Assembly: GCA_010645155.1 (NCBI GenBank)
Contig: CM021314.1
Location: forward strand, 6,141,268-6,205,267
Direction of reading: 5' to 3'
DNA: 64,000 nt
Source: Tigriopus japonicus
Lineage: Eukaryota > Arthropoda > Copepoda > Harpacticoida > Harpacticidae
The notes below the pieces were generated by a model. It was not told the origin of the DNA and ran no database searches. It saw only the letters and a program-made list of their open reading frames with translations. Position numbers and translations under genes: made by a program. Below, in pieces: positions 25,621 through 38,500 of this stretch (position 1 is its first letter; each line of letters starts with the position of its first letter).

Positions 25621-26429
25621 TCACGAAGTTAATTTACTTTGAGTTGTGTCAGGATCAAAGACTTGAACCACTTTAAGAGTCAACAATTTGGCCACTTTCT
25701 GCTGATTCAAGACCGCTTTTACAAATTCTTCTTCCGAAATTCGTCCATCATTGTCGGCGTCCATTTCGCGCATAGCATTCTCTGTTAGTGCTTTCTTGTT
25801 CTTGTTGCCTTTGTCCGGTTTTCCGTCATCGAGAAGGTGGTAGATATCTTGAATCAGTTTCTTCATCTCTTTCTTGGAGATCATGCCATTTCCGTTCGCA
25901 TCGAACCTGAAAGAAATGACATTCGTTTTTGAGACGCACTCACACTCACTGTGGTCACCCTTCAGTTGAGAACACATGATCTCTCAACTTACACTTTAAA
26001 TATTTGCTTCAAGTTGTCCTCGACAGATCCATTCGACATGATATACATAACAATCATAAGCTCCTTGAAGCTGATCGATCCGTCCCGATTGGTGTCGTAC
26101 ATGTTGAATATGTTCCTTTCTAACACGGTCGAATCTTGCTTCGGGAAGCACGACTTCATCAGATTTCGAAAGTCCCGCTTCGAGATCGCGCCATTGGGAT
26201 GCTTCTCCAGGAAGTTCTCAAATTGAATCTTCAATTGCTCCTTGTCACAGGCGGTGTGCGCGGCCAGGAAATCCAGGTCTTCCTCTGACAAGTTGGTGTT
26301 GGTCTTGAGGCACAAAAGTGAAGACATTCCGCTTCGAAGAGGCTTTTTGATCCCACTGTCACAAAAGTTTGAGACGCTCTTCCGCAAGCGAAGAAACTTA
26401 TTATTTTGGTTATCTCTCTCTGCCGTCAT
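25621..26429 (-). CDS. EF-hand calcium sensor, neuronal calcium sensor/KChIP-like (two exons)
   Basis: Exons 25993-26429 and 25621-25906 join across an 86-bp GTAAGT...CAG intron in phase 2, giving 240 residues. The join rebuilds the third EF-hand as IFKVFDANGNG. Layout follows the NCS/recoverin/KChIP family: a degenerate EF1 around KHPNG (77-80); EF2 loop DTNRDGSISFKE at 112-123; EF3 loop DANGNGMISKKE at 148-159; EF4 loop DADNDGRISEEE at 195-206. Loops 2-4 have acidic residues at positions 1 and 12, so calcium binding is expected. There is no Gly at position 2, so N-myristoylation as in classical NCS proteins is not predicted; the roughly 60-residue N-terminal region is unlike theirs. The start is the first in-frame ATG after an upstream stop; open frame before it (to 26498) has only a TTG, so an extra 5' exon cannot be excluded. 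Likely cytosolic; its target channel or enzyme is unknown. Confidence 0.88.
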
Positions 26430-26712
26430 GAGGGAAGTTGATAAGAGGTTGAAGTGCACCAAAAGTACATACAGACAACAGAGGGCTTCGAGGTTCAATT
26501 TGGAGACATGGACGGGAACTTGTCGTCGTCGATTATGCTTTTATCAAATTCCAAGTCACTAACCACTGAACTAAAAATGAGATAACACTTCACTGGCTAT
26601 GTAATCGGGAAAGTCCTCACTTGAGTTGACTCGATAGTTGAAGGTAGAAAACACTCGGGGAAACAAGGACGTTGGATCGATCCGCCGTTTAAAAAGGGTT
26701 GTTAAATATCAA

Positions 26713-26730
26713 AGAGAGAGAGAGAGAGAG
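26713..26730. repeat. (AG)9 microsatellite
   Basis: Nine perfect AG units, read directly. Confidence 0.9.
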
Positions 26731-28428
26731 CAGATACGTTTTCACAAGCTGGGAATAAAGGGTTAAATGACCTCCACCCTCACGATTCATCCGTTTAATG
26801 ATGCGAACATCCCGGTTGAATCCGAGCGAGAGAGTGAAGCTGATAATGGTTATTCTTTGCCAGGCAACACTTGGCCCAGTTATGATCAATAGAAACATGG
26901 CTCATCATATGGGCCTAGAACCGGTATTGGCCGAGTGAATGTGTGTGCGCAGGTGTCTGCGTGCCATGGTCAGTGGAATGGATCTGATTGGATTTGTGGA
27001 CGTCATCAAATGAAAACTCGTTATGGCTCTTTGTTAATCTTTTGCCCAAGAGGCTCGTATTCGTGAATTTATTGGTTGATATTCTCGATAACGCCAACGA
27101 TCACAAGCATAACAACAACATCTAGAACTGGCATGAATATGTTCCTTGCAGCACTCATGCTGGCTGATCTATACCTTAGCCACTTTTGTTGTATGTAGTA
27201 TACTCGAGTATGCATGAATGCCAATGGAATTTCGCATTTAAAACGAAGGGATGAACGGCGAAACTTCTCCAGTAATTACAGGCCATCCTTCATGACATTT
27301 TTCCAGTCTGGTCCCTATTTTCGAGCACCTCAAGAGTGGTGTCGTGATGATGAACTGTCCCTTTCCATGGAGATTTGTCGAGATATTTATCAGCACAAAT
27401 TGAACAAAACACTTCTTGGTCGTGCCATGTTCGAAACGGCCAAATTGACTCGGTCCAGGGTGCGAGAACGAATAAGAGCTGGTTAAGTATGGATGTACTT
27501 TATGGTACCAAGACACTGTGTAGTAAGTCCCTTAATATGTACACGTATCTACGAGTAGGTTCTGTATGTGTGTTCTGCGTACGTACGTATATGAGTAATT
27601 CCTGGGAAGAACACCTCCCATCCCAACATGATCGGTGGTACTAGTTTCCAACCAGGGAGACAACCAGACATGTTCGACTGAAGAACGATGTGGTGATGGT
27701 GGTTAGAATGGTGGGGCAAAAGGATCCACCCTTTAAATGTGTTTTGTCGACGCCATCTTTACAAGCACGGAGATCGTGAGGTTGCTTTGCGGTGCTTTTT
27801 CCGGAGCCTCTTCGGAGAACATTCATTACTAGGATTCCTGTCTCGTTAATTCACTCCGCAGGTCACCACCAATACAATCCATTGGAATGAGACGAGTTGT
27901 GTTGGTTGAAGAAGGTGGAATGGACGACAATGTATGTATTGATGAAGATGATAAGGAAGGAGACTCATTTGACCTATCATTCATTTGCGAGTCTTGGCAA
28001 GAAAATGTCCTCTTGACGTTCGTGCAAAACCCTTGAACATGTCTCATTGACATACATATGTAATGTTTTGAATAAATCTACGCATTTCAAAAGCTCACTT
28101 TTGGTCAAATGAATGATACGTATTTTTTGGCATTTGTTCAATTCATTTTTAAAAGCGAAACTTTCAAACCATTTCCATAAGTTAACGACAAGTTAATATT
28201 AACTAATTTTATATTTACACATCACATTTCTGAAAATAAAATCTTTTATTTTGGAGGGTGTGTGTTCACTCCAAAATCTGCTGTGGATCATATCTCACAT
28301 TATCCAAATGTAGAACACGTGAAGGGCATGGTGGGCATGTTTGCTCTAGAAACACTCGTTCAAAAAATAGTTGCCCCCCGTCCGTCCGTCCTGGAACCTT
28401 TAGAAGGCTCTTTCGCTCCCCTCCCTCG

Positions 28429-28462
28429 CACACTCACTCACGCACGCACCCACTCACTCACG
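28429..28462. repeat. Compound CACT/CACG repeat
   Basis: Tandem four-base units switching between CACT and CACG with one imperfect unit, just downstream of a CCGT run. Confidence 0.7.
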
Positions 28463-31400
28463 TGTACCTATACACAACCATGCCGCATCTCCATGGTACA
28501 TACATAGTTGAGTTTGTTCAAACGTCTTTGTGGGAAGCAGCCTAAAAATGGAATAAATGATTAATGGGAAATGTTTGTCCGCTCTTGGCCGGTGGTCACA
28601 ATAGCAACCAGTCAAAGAAAAAAAACCAACTTCGCTCCATTCACCTACAGAAGAAGATGAAGGGGCTCCTTTTCGAACCCCGGAGACCACGTGAAATATG
28701 GGAGCATGAATTCACTCACTGGAAAATGAGACCCGGACGAACTAATTCCTACCCACTGTATGTATTAATGAACATTGGGCCGTGAAGATGCTAGAATTCA
28801 TTAAAACACTTAAACCAGGCTTGCCAAATGTTTGCTCATCGTAAATTTATGGCCAGATTGGTGCTGTTCACCGTTGAGCAAGTGGGAGATGATGGCGACT
28901 ACAATAACAACAACCACGACCACGATGATGAGGATGGTTTGTGTGGTTTGCCAATGGATTCCATTCATTTTTGGAGCAGAGAAATTTCTTTTGTCGCGTT
29001 GTAATATCTTGGACATGAATCGTGAGCAAAACCATAAACAATCGGACAATAGCTTTGACTTCTTCTTTAGGCGAGCAGGTTGACTCTGCTCTAAATCCAA
29101 TTCCCTCTGAAGCGGTGGCTAAACCCGAAAACCAACTTTGACTCTGACGTTACGTTTTTTAGAACGCTCTTGGTGAACCATAATATGACCAATCCAATCG
29201 AGAGAGCTTCGAACTTAAACTAATCTTAAGATTGGGGTTGATGGCTTGTGTAGAACAAAAAACTGGAATAGAGAAAAGAGGAACAATTATGTTGTGAAGG
29301 ATTACAAATGCACGCGGTATATCGGTTAAAAGTAACCACAGAAACACGAAAAAGTTGTTAAACGAAAACCGTTTGGACCTGAAATTCATTTGGCGTTTGG
29401 AAATCAAATTCAAAATTCTGCTCGGGATATCCAGCATTGTACTTTTCGAGGTTTTTTTTTCTGTTTCATGGAATGAATATTTACTCGAGTAACTAAAGAG
29501 GGCTTTGGGCGTCTGAACAAGCGATTTTTCACTAGTTATTATTGACTTCGGCTTTCAAATACGTCCAATTTCGACCGATTTTTTGAATAATTGCCCACCA
29601 GAGGCGAAATCAAATTGGGCAGACGGTCTCTAAGTGTTGCCGGAGCTGATCTGGCTTTACGGAAAGATATGAAAACTAACATCAAGGTCCCTTCCGTCTG
29701 TCAATTTTGAAATACCAACTCAAATGACTTCTAAATTCTTTGTCTGCTTCTGACATATTTACTTCATATGGAAACATGAACAACATCTATCGGCAGGGGA
29801 AGATTTTGTTCCAGAACAGCAATCCTGTGAACACAGATTGCATGGCCTCAGGTCAACAAATATCTGCCATTATCTCCGATTTCTTGACCAAAACGTGCTC
29901 ATTATCGAGCAGCCTATTGGATGTGCGTAATTGTCTCAAATCACCTGAAGCTTTGAGACTTCGATTTTGAAAAATTGATCCCATTTCTTACAAGCTCTGA
30001 TCGGTACGGAACACTTTGAATTCTGAGCATCATTGGCGGCAAGATACGTACTGTAGACGATTTTAGCCTCTTACTGAGACTCTTTTTGTTCAACTGAACA
30101 TTCCGAGATTAGATTCCTCATGAATTTTCCAGTTTGCCATTTTTCTTGGAGCAATTTTAACACTAGCTCAATGTCGAAGTACGTACTTGACTGGGCTGGA
30201 GCCGGTTCTTGGTATGCCCATTATTGTAAGCACTTCGCCCATTGGTGGTGTTGGTCGTGTTGAGGTGGTTACAGTAAGTAAGTATGGGTGGGAGATGTCC
30301 AAACATCTCTCCTCTAACAGAAATGGTCAGCTTGTGATGAACAGTAGTAATTCACCAGATAGGTGTGGTTGGTTTTGTTATCTATGGTTTTTTGATGCTC
30401 CAATTCTGCTTGGGACTTTGAAGCAACTGAGGGACCATTTGACTGAACTAAACATCTCGCAAATGTCCCCTCATTTTTCGATGGGCTTACCTTTGTTGGC
30501 TCTTGAATGGTTTATCCTCTAATCGATCGATTTTGGTTCTCGATGCATCTATAAATCTGAAGAAGCTCCAGCCTGGAGCAAAGTAACCTTCCCATAAAGA
30601 GGTATGTTATCTCTGCTCAAGATTTAAGTCGGTCTTACTGGTTCGAGTCCATTTTTGAAGTGATGGTATGCTCGAGATACACTACACACACCTCCTTGGC
30701 CAGTGTGCTTATCTTTGGTTATGCTATCATAAAATTACTCTTAATTTCCTCACACAAAATATCGTTTGAGACGGAGAAGGTATTAGATAGGTACCATACG
30801 TGCAATGCTTAAGATGGACAAAGAATTTCGGATCGCACCCTGCTCATTCCGGATTGTACGGCTAATAAGACGGTTCTAGAACGTTCGAGTACATATACTG
30901 AACGAAGGGATGAGCACAAAGTAGAGGTCCATTCATGTGGGTCATCATACGTAGTTGGCCGGGTCCGAAGGATTCCATTAGCAATATTTATTTGCTTTGA
31001 AGAAATGCACTCATTCTCTCATCTCGATTGTGTTGGATAGAGCTCGGTGAGCGAACGAGAAGGGTGGAGTGCCCAGAAAATTGTTGATTTTCCCCTCATA
31101 GAAAGAAAGAACTTGCCATTGGGCACTCTTGGTCTGTCGAACCATGGACTGTCATATTTCAAACATGGGTTGGTTAGTTCTGCCTTCAAACTGGACATCA
31201 TAAGAACCACAGACCAAGAAGACAAGCCAAAGAAGAGGGTGCATGTGTGTGTGTGAGTGAGAAAGAGAACCGTCAAGAGCCAGTGGGCATTGGTTTTCAA
31301 TGATAAATATTGGGTTGAGTGGACCAGGGCAATTTCAGGCGGGAGTCTAGCTTCAAGCCATAAAATATGTCAATGAAAACAACACCTACGGAATATGATA

Positions 31401-32810
31401 TGCCCGACCACTCGAGATATTTCCCAACCAACCAAGCTAGCTGCCAATTTTTGGACTCGATGCAAATTTGCTGACCTGTTCATGTAGGTTTGATAGAAGG
31501 ATTAAACTTGTCAGGGGAAGATTGTCCACTTGTGATCGAGGATTCTAGGTAAAGCGTTCAACCATTGGCTCAGCTTTCCACATGGTTTGACGTCGTGGCA
31601 TTTTTCAAGAGTTAGAACCCTACAGTTAAATGTCCAAAGCCAATAATTTGAGAGCGTGTGGCACCATAGGGCTCAAAAATGAGGAGAAGGCCCGTCTTTG
31701 AGCCAAAAAACCCAAAATTCGCCCCCTGAGGCTCGTCTTGTGAAAACCCGGTTTCAATTCCGAAATCTGTGGCGATCGAGATGAAAATCTTTGATCGATA
31801 CGTGTGGCCAATCTCAATTGGTCAAGTTCGAAGAGCCGCGGAATCGTTGGGGAGAACATGAATGATGTGATTATCTCCCGATGGCATCTGTTATTGCGAA
31901 CCAAATTTCATCTTCTCATATAATTGGAAAAAGACAGATCGGGAAATGGCGACGGATCATCTTTTGGAGTGCATCCAAAGTGTTGCCGATTTTTGAAGGA
32001 ACCAACTCAAGAGGCGAAGAGAAAACGACCAAGCCCTCTTTTTTTCAAGTCCGTGTTAAATGCTTTGGATGGTCATGGCGTAATTCACTTTACCACAAAA
32101 GGTGAGATGAAAAGCAGAGATTTTTACCAAGCTCCAAATCGCCCTTGTGTACTGTACATTTTGGATGGTGGTCGACCACGACGAATACGTCGCTCAAGAA
32201 CTAGCCATAAGGCACACACGCCATTCCTTACCACGGGTACCAACGTAGGATATTGGTGAGTAGTAGTGGTAGTAGTATGTGTATGTGTAGAAATGGATAG
32301 AGAGAGGGGGAGGGAACCACAGTCCGATAAGCCCAAATGAGTTTGGTCAAATTATATATGGTCATGCTTACTTGGACAGCAAAGGAACACACCCAAAACT
32401 TTGCTCATTTGGAGTACCGTAGAGAGAAGAATGGACGATGGGATGGATGGCTAGCTGCTGGTCTGCTCAAGTTTAAAGTCACATTCTCGCAGCGTTTGCA
32501 GCAGAAAAGGTGAGAGAACCAAATTATTCGCCGGGAATTAAGTTTTCTATTAGTTTTTTTTTCATCTTGGTGTGTGCTATGTGCATCCCAGTCTCACACC
32601 AGCCGACCACGCGAGTGTGGGAGAGAATCTATCAAGCAACGTTTAATCGGACACTCCATCAATTGGATATGCTTGGGAATTTCTCGGGTGGGATTTAATG
32701 AATACTTGTAGCAGCCGTTCGTACGGTCGTAGATATCTATCCATCCTCGTATGTAATGTACCGTCCATCCACTTGCTCACCGGTTACATCCGTGGTCTCC
32801 ATATCATGCT

Positions 32811-32830
32811 ACATACATACGTACGTACGT
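32811..32830. repeat. (ACAT)2(ACGT)3 compound repeat
   Basis: Two ACAT units run in phase into three ACGT units. It is one of several ACGTACGT loci in the window. Confidence 0.85.
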
Positions 32831-34960
32831 AGTCTATGCTCAGCCCTTGGATTGGTGGTGTGAAGCCATAAGCGTTTCATTTAAAGATTTGATGGAGGAA
32901 CTGCGGCAGCGTTTGATCCGAGACGGCCATTAGTGACCCAACGGCAATTTGTCCGATGACCTCATGCTCATTCGAGATCCGCCAAACCAACCATGTGTCT
33001 GGCTCAGAGCATCCTTGGATTCTCATTTTGCATTCTCATGAACAATTAACCCCGTCGTTGATCAGACAACCAATGTGAGAAAATGCAATTGATTCGATCA
33101 AAGAGAGAATTGACGACATCGTTTCTTGGGAATTCCTTTAGGGAATACTTTGTAGAATGCAAAAGAAAACCCCGCTGATCTTTATGAGCAGCACTAAATC
33201 ATGATTTGTTTGGTCCAAATCATCTGAGATGCTTGGGCATCTTAGGTTGAATGAAGCCGCCAACAAAGAGCCTTGTTAAGATCTAAATTTAAGGCAGATC
33301 ATCAAGTGCATACGAGGCGGTGGTCAGACACTATTTATCACCCTGAAACCCTTTCATTACCTCGTTGCGAAGGGAACTCGATTGAAAAGAACAATGGATT
33401 CATTTCGGCCCCAAGATCCGTCCTTCATTGGCTATTGGTCTTATACCTTCTAATAAATAGCGTGCTTGGAAGTAAGTACAGGGTGCAAACTAGTTTATCT
33501 TGGGCCAAGTTTGGGTTCTCACGGAAAACCACCCAAAGCGGGGTCAGCTTTGGATCTTTTTCAATGAAACCATGGAAAATATGTTTTTTTCTTGAACTCG
33601 ACCAACATCGTTGATGACACCACACTTTTTCGAAGGGCCTAATGGTATACAATACGTGTAAAATGGAGCAAACCACCCTTACATGAACACGAGATTTTTG
33701 GTGGCCACGCGGCTACTTTACATAGAAGGATCATTACCAAAATTTTGACATTTACATAATTCCTGCTCCAAATCATCATCTTGCATTTTCGGTGCAAAAC
33801 AAATGACCTTAGGATCCAGATGTGAAATTCTAGATCAATGCTTACTTTCAAACATTTTATACCTCTATCTAAAAAAAGACGTTTTAGTCGTGTTTTTGAA
33901 ATCAGTTTAATTAATTGACTTCATTGTTTGACCAATCTGAAGCTCAATGATTAGGTATGAATGTGTCATTTCATTTCGTTCTTTTCGATCATTCCCTCTT
34001 TCAATCTTTAAACCACGTGCTTGTCGTGAAAATACTCTTTGCAATTGTCTCTAAACTTTCAATGTTTTACAATGCCACGTGCAAGATGCAATCTAGAAAC
34101 CCAAGGTAATGCAACAATTGGACTTTGAAGTCCCCGTGTCCAAGGGAGTAAGTCGAAGTCCTAGGGTCTTATTCCTCCGAAGACAAAAACCGTTTAGGCC
34201 CAAAAGAAGCCATTTGACTTCTCGCTAGCCTAAGGAGGGCATTCTCTCACAATCTTGGAGATGTTCGCGGTTAATGGTTGGGAGTCCAGCAAGATGGTTT
34301 CGGGGGGGAAGTCGGACGGAAACCATTGGAGATCTACCATCCCGCTGGGAACGAGGCCAGAATTTTATGCACATTTCTCGAACACATGATAAATGATGGA
34401 GGAATTGGTCATATTCATTTAGTGAGCGTGGCCTTTTGGGAGACGTCAAATCCGATATTTACCGAGAGAAAACAAAATGGTTGAAACCGCAGAGTTCAGG
34501 GTACAACTTCTCAGGTGTTTTGAGTTTAACTGACTTAGTCTCCGGAATGAATTTGGAAGTCAATAAAGAGGAACAATTTATGGCCAAGCCATGAAATGAG
34601 ATCAAATGGTAAGTAAGCATCTGCGGACTCGATATCCTCCTGGGAATCCGTTGAAACCCAGACAAAGTTTGAGATCATGTGAAACTTGGACTCCATGCTG
34701 ACGACACGGGTCTTTTTTTCTTTTTTGCTCAAATACACAAACATTCCTGGTTCAACTTTGATTTGGCCGCAATGAACAGAAACTACAATGAATTCGAATT
34801 GCCTTCTCAATGCCGACCCAAGATGCATTATAATCTCTCAAAGATCCCTATTTAGAACAAGGAAGATGCGCCCGGTTCAAGTACGCGCACCGCACGCACT
34901 TATGTACATTTGAATACTCGCATCATGCAATACTGCGACTTTTTGCCCCAAACAAAAACC

Positions 34961-34995
34961 TTCAAGAAAAGGTCCCCTAATGACCTTTTCTTGAA
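34961..34995. repeat. Perfect 14-bp inverted repeat (hairpin)
   Basis: TTCAAGAAAAGGTC at 34961-34974 is followed after a 7-nt spacer by its exact reverse complement at 34982-34995. RNA from either strand could form a 14-bp stem with a 7-nt loop. Pairing does not extend outward (C opposite C). Confidence 0.85.
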
Positions 34996-35076
34996 CTCAT
35001 TTTTTCGTCAAACACGCTTGCATTGACGGAGATTCGCACGTATTTTCGCCACCCAAATAGCTTAAAGCGTCACCCG

Positions 35077-35084
35077 TGACGTCA
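35077..35084. promoter_or_regulatory. CRE-like palindrome TGACGTCA
   Basis: A full consensus CREB/ATF site. No gene start is visible nearby, so function is uncertain; a single 8-mer could occur by chance in 64 kb. Confidence 0.3.
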
Positions 35085-35342
35085 TCAATGGCTGTACTCT
35101 TTGGCTTTGCAACGTACGTACACTTGTAAATATTTAACATTTTTACGCTATGATTTGGATTTGAGTAGAATTTGGGCTGAATAGACATCCATGATGAGAT
35201 AAAGGGCAATTTTGCACTGTATTTAGCCATCATGCCCAAAGGTCTGTACTCCAGTCAAAACAGAGTCATAAGATGCAATTTAAGAGCCCTTCCACCAAAG
35301 CACAGTTCACACATACTGCCAATACAACTACATACTCAAGTG

Positions 35343-35556
35343 CAGGTGTCGGCAACCACTTTTGGATCAAGACCCGCCAAATTTGATTTTGTGTTGTCAG
35401 GGGCCAACCAAACCAAGCAGACGTTGGTAAGTTCAGGGGCCACAAGTTAACAATCAAAGAGCTTTGGGCCCACGAGTATAGTACTATGGATGGCTCATGG
35501 GCCCACTATTTTGGACTTTTCCCAAAGCTTTTGGACCCACTGGTTGCCAACCCCTG
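35343..35556. mobile_element. Non-autonomous hAT-like transposon (MITE)
   Basis: A 214-bp element bounded by terminal inverted repeats CAGGTGTCGGCAACCA on the left and the complement of CAGGGGTTGGCAACCA on the right (14 of 16 match). CAGGGGT(C/T)GGCAACC-type ends are characteristic of animal hAT elements. Inside are repeated subterminal GGGGCCA and GGGCCCAC motifs, also common in hAT-derived elements. It has no room for a transposase, so it would be mobilised in trans. The flanking 8 bp on the two sides do not match, so no target-site duplication is evident; the copy is probably old. Confidence 0.75.
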
Positions 35557-38500
35557 TCCTAGCATTTGTTCACATATAGAGCCAGCTGTAGGTACTGAGG
35601 ATGCGTGGCATTGAATGGGTAGAATGCATTTAACATGGTCCATATTTGAATGAGTGTTCGCTTGATGAAATGGAACTTATCTCAACATCGCACTCAGGCC
35701 ATTGTTTCAGAAAAGTGAATTGGCCAATGCACACAAAAAGTCCAAGGGTCAATCTCGATTGTTGAATCTTCTCGATGTGCACATTGTGCAAAACCGTGGA
35801 TTTACTGTAGACTTGCTCACTGTAACAAGATGATTGTCAGGGAGACATCGTTTAATGTTGAAACAACTCTGAATCCACCTCTCTAAGTTTTTCTCTTGAA
35901 CACTAGAGATGATTAAAATGGCAATATGTTACGGTGAAAAATTCAACACCAAAATTAGTAGAAAATATCAAAAGTTTTTCGGACCTTTGCAAATATTCCT
36001 CATGGGGGGTACAAACAAACCTAATTAATTATGACGTTGAGCCATTGTCAGATAACAGAATTCAGGTCTCTAAAAAGGCCTTTAAGTACATAGAATACAA
36101 TTGTTTTCAAACAAAGCAATGCAGTCCAACCACAACTAGTGTTCGCTAGTGTTTGTCTTAGCTATGTTCTTTTAAATTCCAATGCACAAAAATAATGCAA
36201 CTTACACACCTGATGTAACTCTCTCAGTCGGCGTTAAGCTTCTTTGGGTCCTCCAGTTTCAGCTTCAACCAATTGACGTCCAAGTGATGCCCATTCCCAA
36301 AATGGTGGCTTATGTCTGAGTCATCATCTCGTCTTGAGCTCTCGTCATTTTGCCTGGGTTTAAAGTTTGAATGCATCTGTTCAATGCACGAGGGTAAACA
36401 GTTAAAAAAATGTTGGCCCTGTTCAAGAATTCCTGTAAAAATATGTGACAGGCTTATAGAATAGAGCGGTTATTAGGTAGTTCTCAGAGCTGCCGCGTCA
36501 AAACATCAAGCCATTATTATCGGCTCCGTCGGTTTAGGTCGAAGTTCGTAGGTACTTGCTAAAAGCACGCTGCATTTGCCTTAAGCATCCATCCAACTTG
36601 GGCTGGTCATCATTAATCTCGCGTCTGAGACTTGTCAATCAACGGAATTCGGCACACCTAGACATTAAAAGAGCCCCCCATGAAACCTGAGCAATGGCGG
36701 TAGATTTCCTACTCATGTTTGTAGATCGAAAATGGTAGTCCGAGTAATTTGAAGATGGACCAATTGATCTTGATTCAAGCCAGGTTGAAGTGTTTGTTTG
36801 AAGCGTGGACAGAAGCAAATTTGAATCTTCTATATGGAGTTCATCTTTGTCTCATTAGCATATTGGGGCACGAATTATTTTAATTAATGCATCCTCCACG
36901 AAGGCAGGAATGTGTTTACCCATTGCCCAGTCCATTTTGGGTGGCTGCCACGAAAGATACAACGAGGTGGTGAATGGACACGGTCGCTGGAATATCTCAG
37001 AAGATATTTAGAATACATAATCATCTAGCTAGTTCGATAAGAATTGGTGAAACTTCGACATAATGGGAGAGAAATTCTTTCGTCGACATCTCCTCTCATG
37101 TGCAAGATGTTGCCTTTGTTGGAAAGAAGATGCTTCCGAATTGGTCTCACGCAACCTCTGATTAGCGTGATCAGAGGAGCTCTCTCTCTTCCTCTGTAGT
37201 GCAATGATTGCAATGTTTGAATTGAAACCGTCAAGGTATAAATCGGCAAAAGCCTGTCTTAAAAGCACAATTGTCTTTGACGTTGATTTGAGAATAAAGA
37301 AGCACGTGGACAAAATTGACAAGCATGACCAGAAGCAACAACCGACCATTTTTATGATGCTTGCACGTAACTAACCACTATCATCAGCGAGTATCAAATC
37401 GTCATTTTTGTCGCTAGAACCATATCACTGTGTTCAGTAGTAGCAACTCTTTTGTACACATGATGATGCCTCATGTAAGCCGCACTTGTTCATTGATTAC
37501 TGGCCATTTCAGTCATTTCAACGTGTTCGGTCGTGCTTCGTTGATTTTCTGGACATTGTTCAAATGGCATGTTTAAATGAGAATTATTGTTTCGTTGTTT
37601 ATTATGTAACAACACTTGTTGAGTCTCCAAGTGGATTCGTAAATCGGACGCAAGATGGAACTCTTACCAAACGCAAAATGGACTGGTCCTAAAAGATAAC
37701 TTGAACCGAAGAATAGACGTGCATGTCAGTAAACATTGCTCATTGGATGCTTGGAGACAGAGAAAGAGCTAAATTTCTCCTTTGGAGTTCCCTCAAGGAT
37801 GGATGATGATCTTGAGTAGACAAAGAAAGTCTTGAAAAATTGCACTCGTCCTCGAAAGTCCTGTTTGGTATGACTCGATGAGCTATGTGCTTATGTGACT
37901 GTGAGTGTGACTGGTTGACGGTGCGACTAGTGGATGGTTTTGGCGAAAGAGATTCCTTTTCCCCGTTGGTGGTATATTGGTTTTATATTTCGTTGTTCTT
38001 CTCTTCGTGAAGAAGAATCTGGCTCACGTCGACCGAAAGTATTGGGCTCTGAATGAGAGTCGTTGGGGAAGCGATCAAGGCAATTATTGGTCGATATGAA
38101 GAGGAAAGGATTACCAAATAACCCACCAAGATGGTCATCAATGTGTATGAAGAATCCTGCACTAAACACCAAATCGAACAATAATTACAGCTGCCAAGGT
38201 CAATCAATCCCTCATGACTGGCCATGGCATCAAGCCCATCCAAGCTCTTTTTACTCCTACTCTGATCTCCATATTGAGATTTCTAGCTCACATTTCTTCT
38301 CGAGGGTTGTGGTCCTCCTCGGGTGAGCATTCCAAGAAGTTATGAGCACTCTCTTGCTTCATCATCAACAACCAGGTTTGGGTTATGGTTTGTATGTATA
38401 GACCCTGGCGTGGACAGATTTATGGATGTTTAATTTTATTGGCGATTGAAGTTATGGTTCAGGCTGATTGACCAGCGAAAATTGATTCTGACCAAACTGG

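Larger units (their letters stand above)
26430..35342. other. Gene-poor interval
   Basis: No recognised gene. A TATA-like GATAAAAG on the minus strand (26545-26538) might belong to the EF-hand gene. The interval contains (AG)9 at 26713, a compound CACT/CACG repeat near 28.43 kb, an ACAT/ACGT repeat at 32.81 kb, a perfect 14-bp inverted repeat at 34961-34995 and a CRE-like TGACGTCA at 35077. A minus-strand frame with a C-terminal hydrophobic run (28810-29106) is discussed as a finding. Confidence 0.5.

Noticed and set aside
30639..30649. tRNA-like B-box GGTTCGAGTCC
   Set aside because: The flanking T-stem has a mismatch and no acceptor stem, anticodon arm or A-box fits upstream.
32510..32697. 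Open frame with a hydrophobic start
   Set aside because: It begins at GTG that reads equally well as a splice donor, and the T-run making the hydrophobic stretch looks like an intron polypyrimidine tract; neither reading gives a recognisable protein.
33400..33475. Signal-like hydrophobic run (HWLLVLYLLINSVLGS) before a GTAAGT donor
   Set aside because: No in-frame ATG precedes it, and no clear upstream acceptor exon was found.
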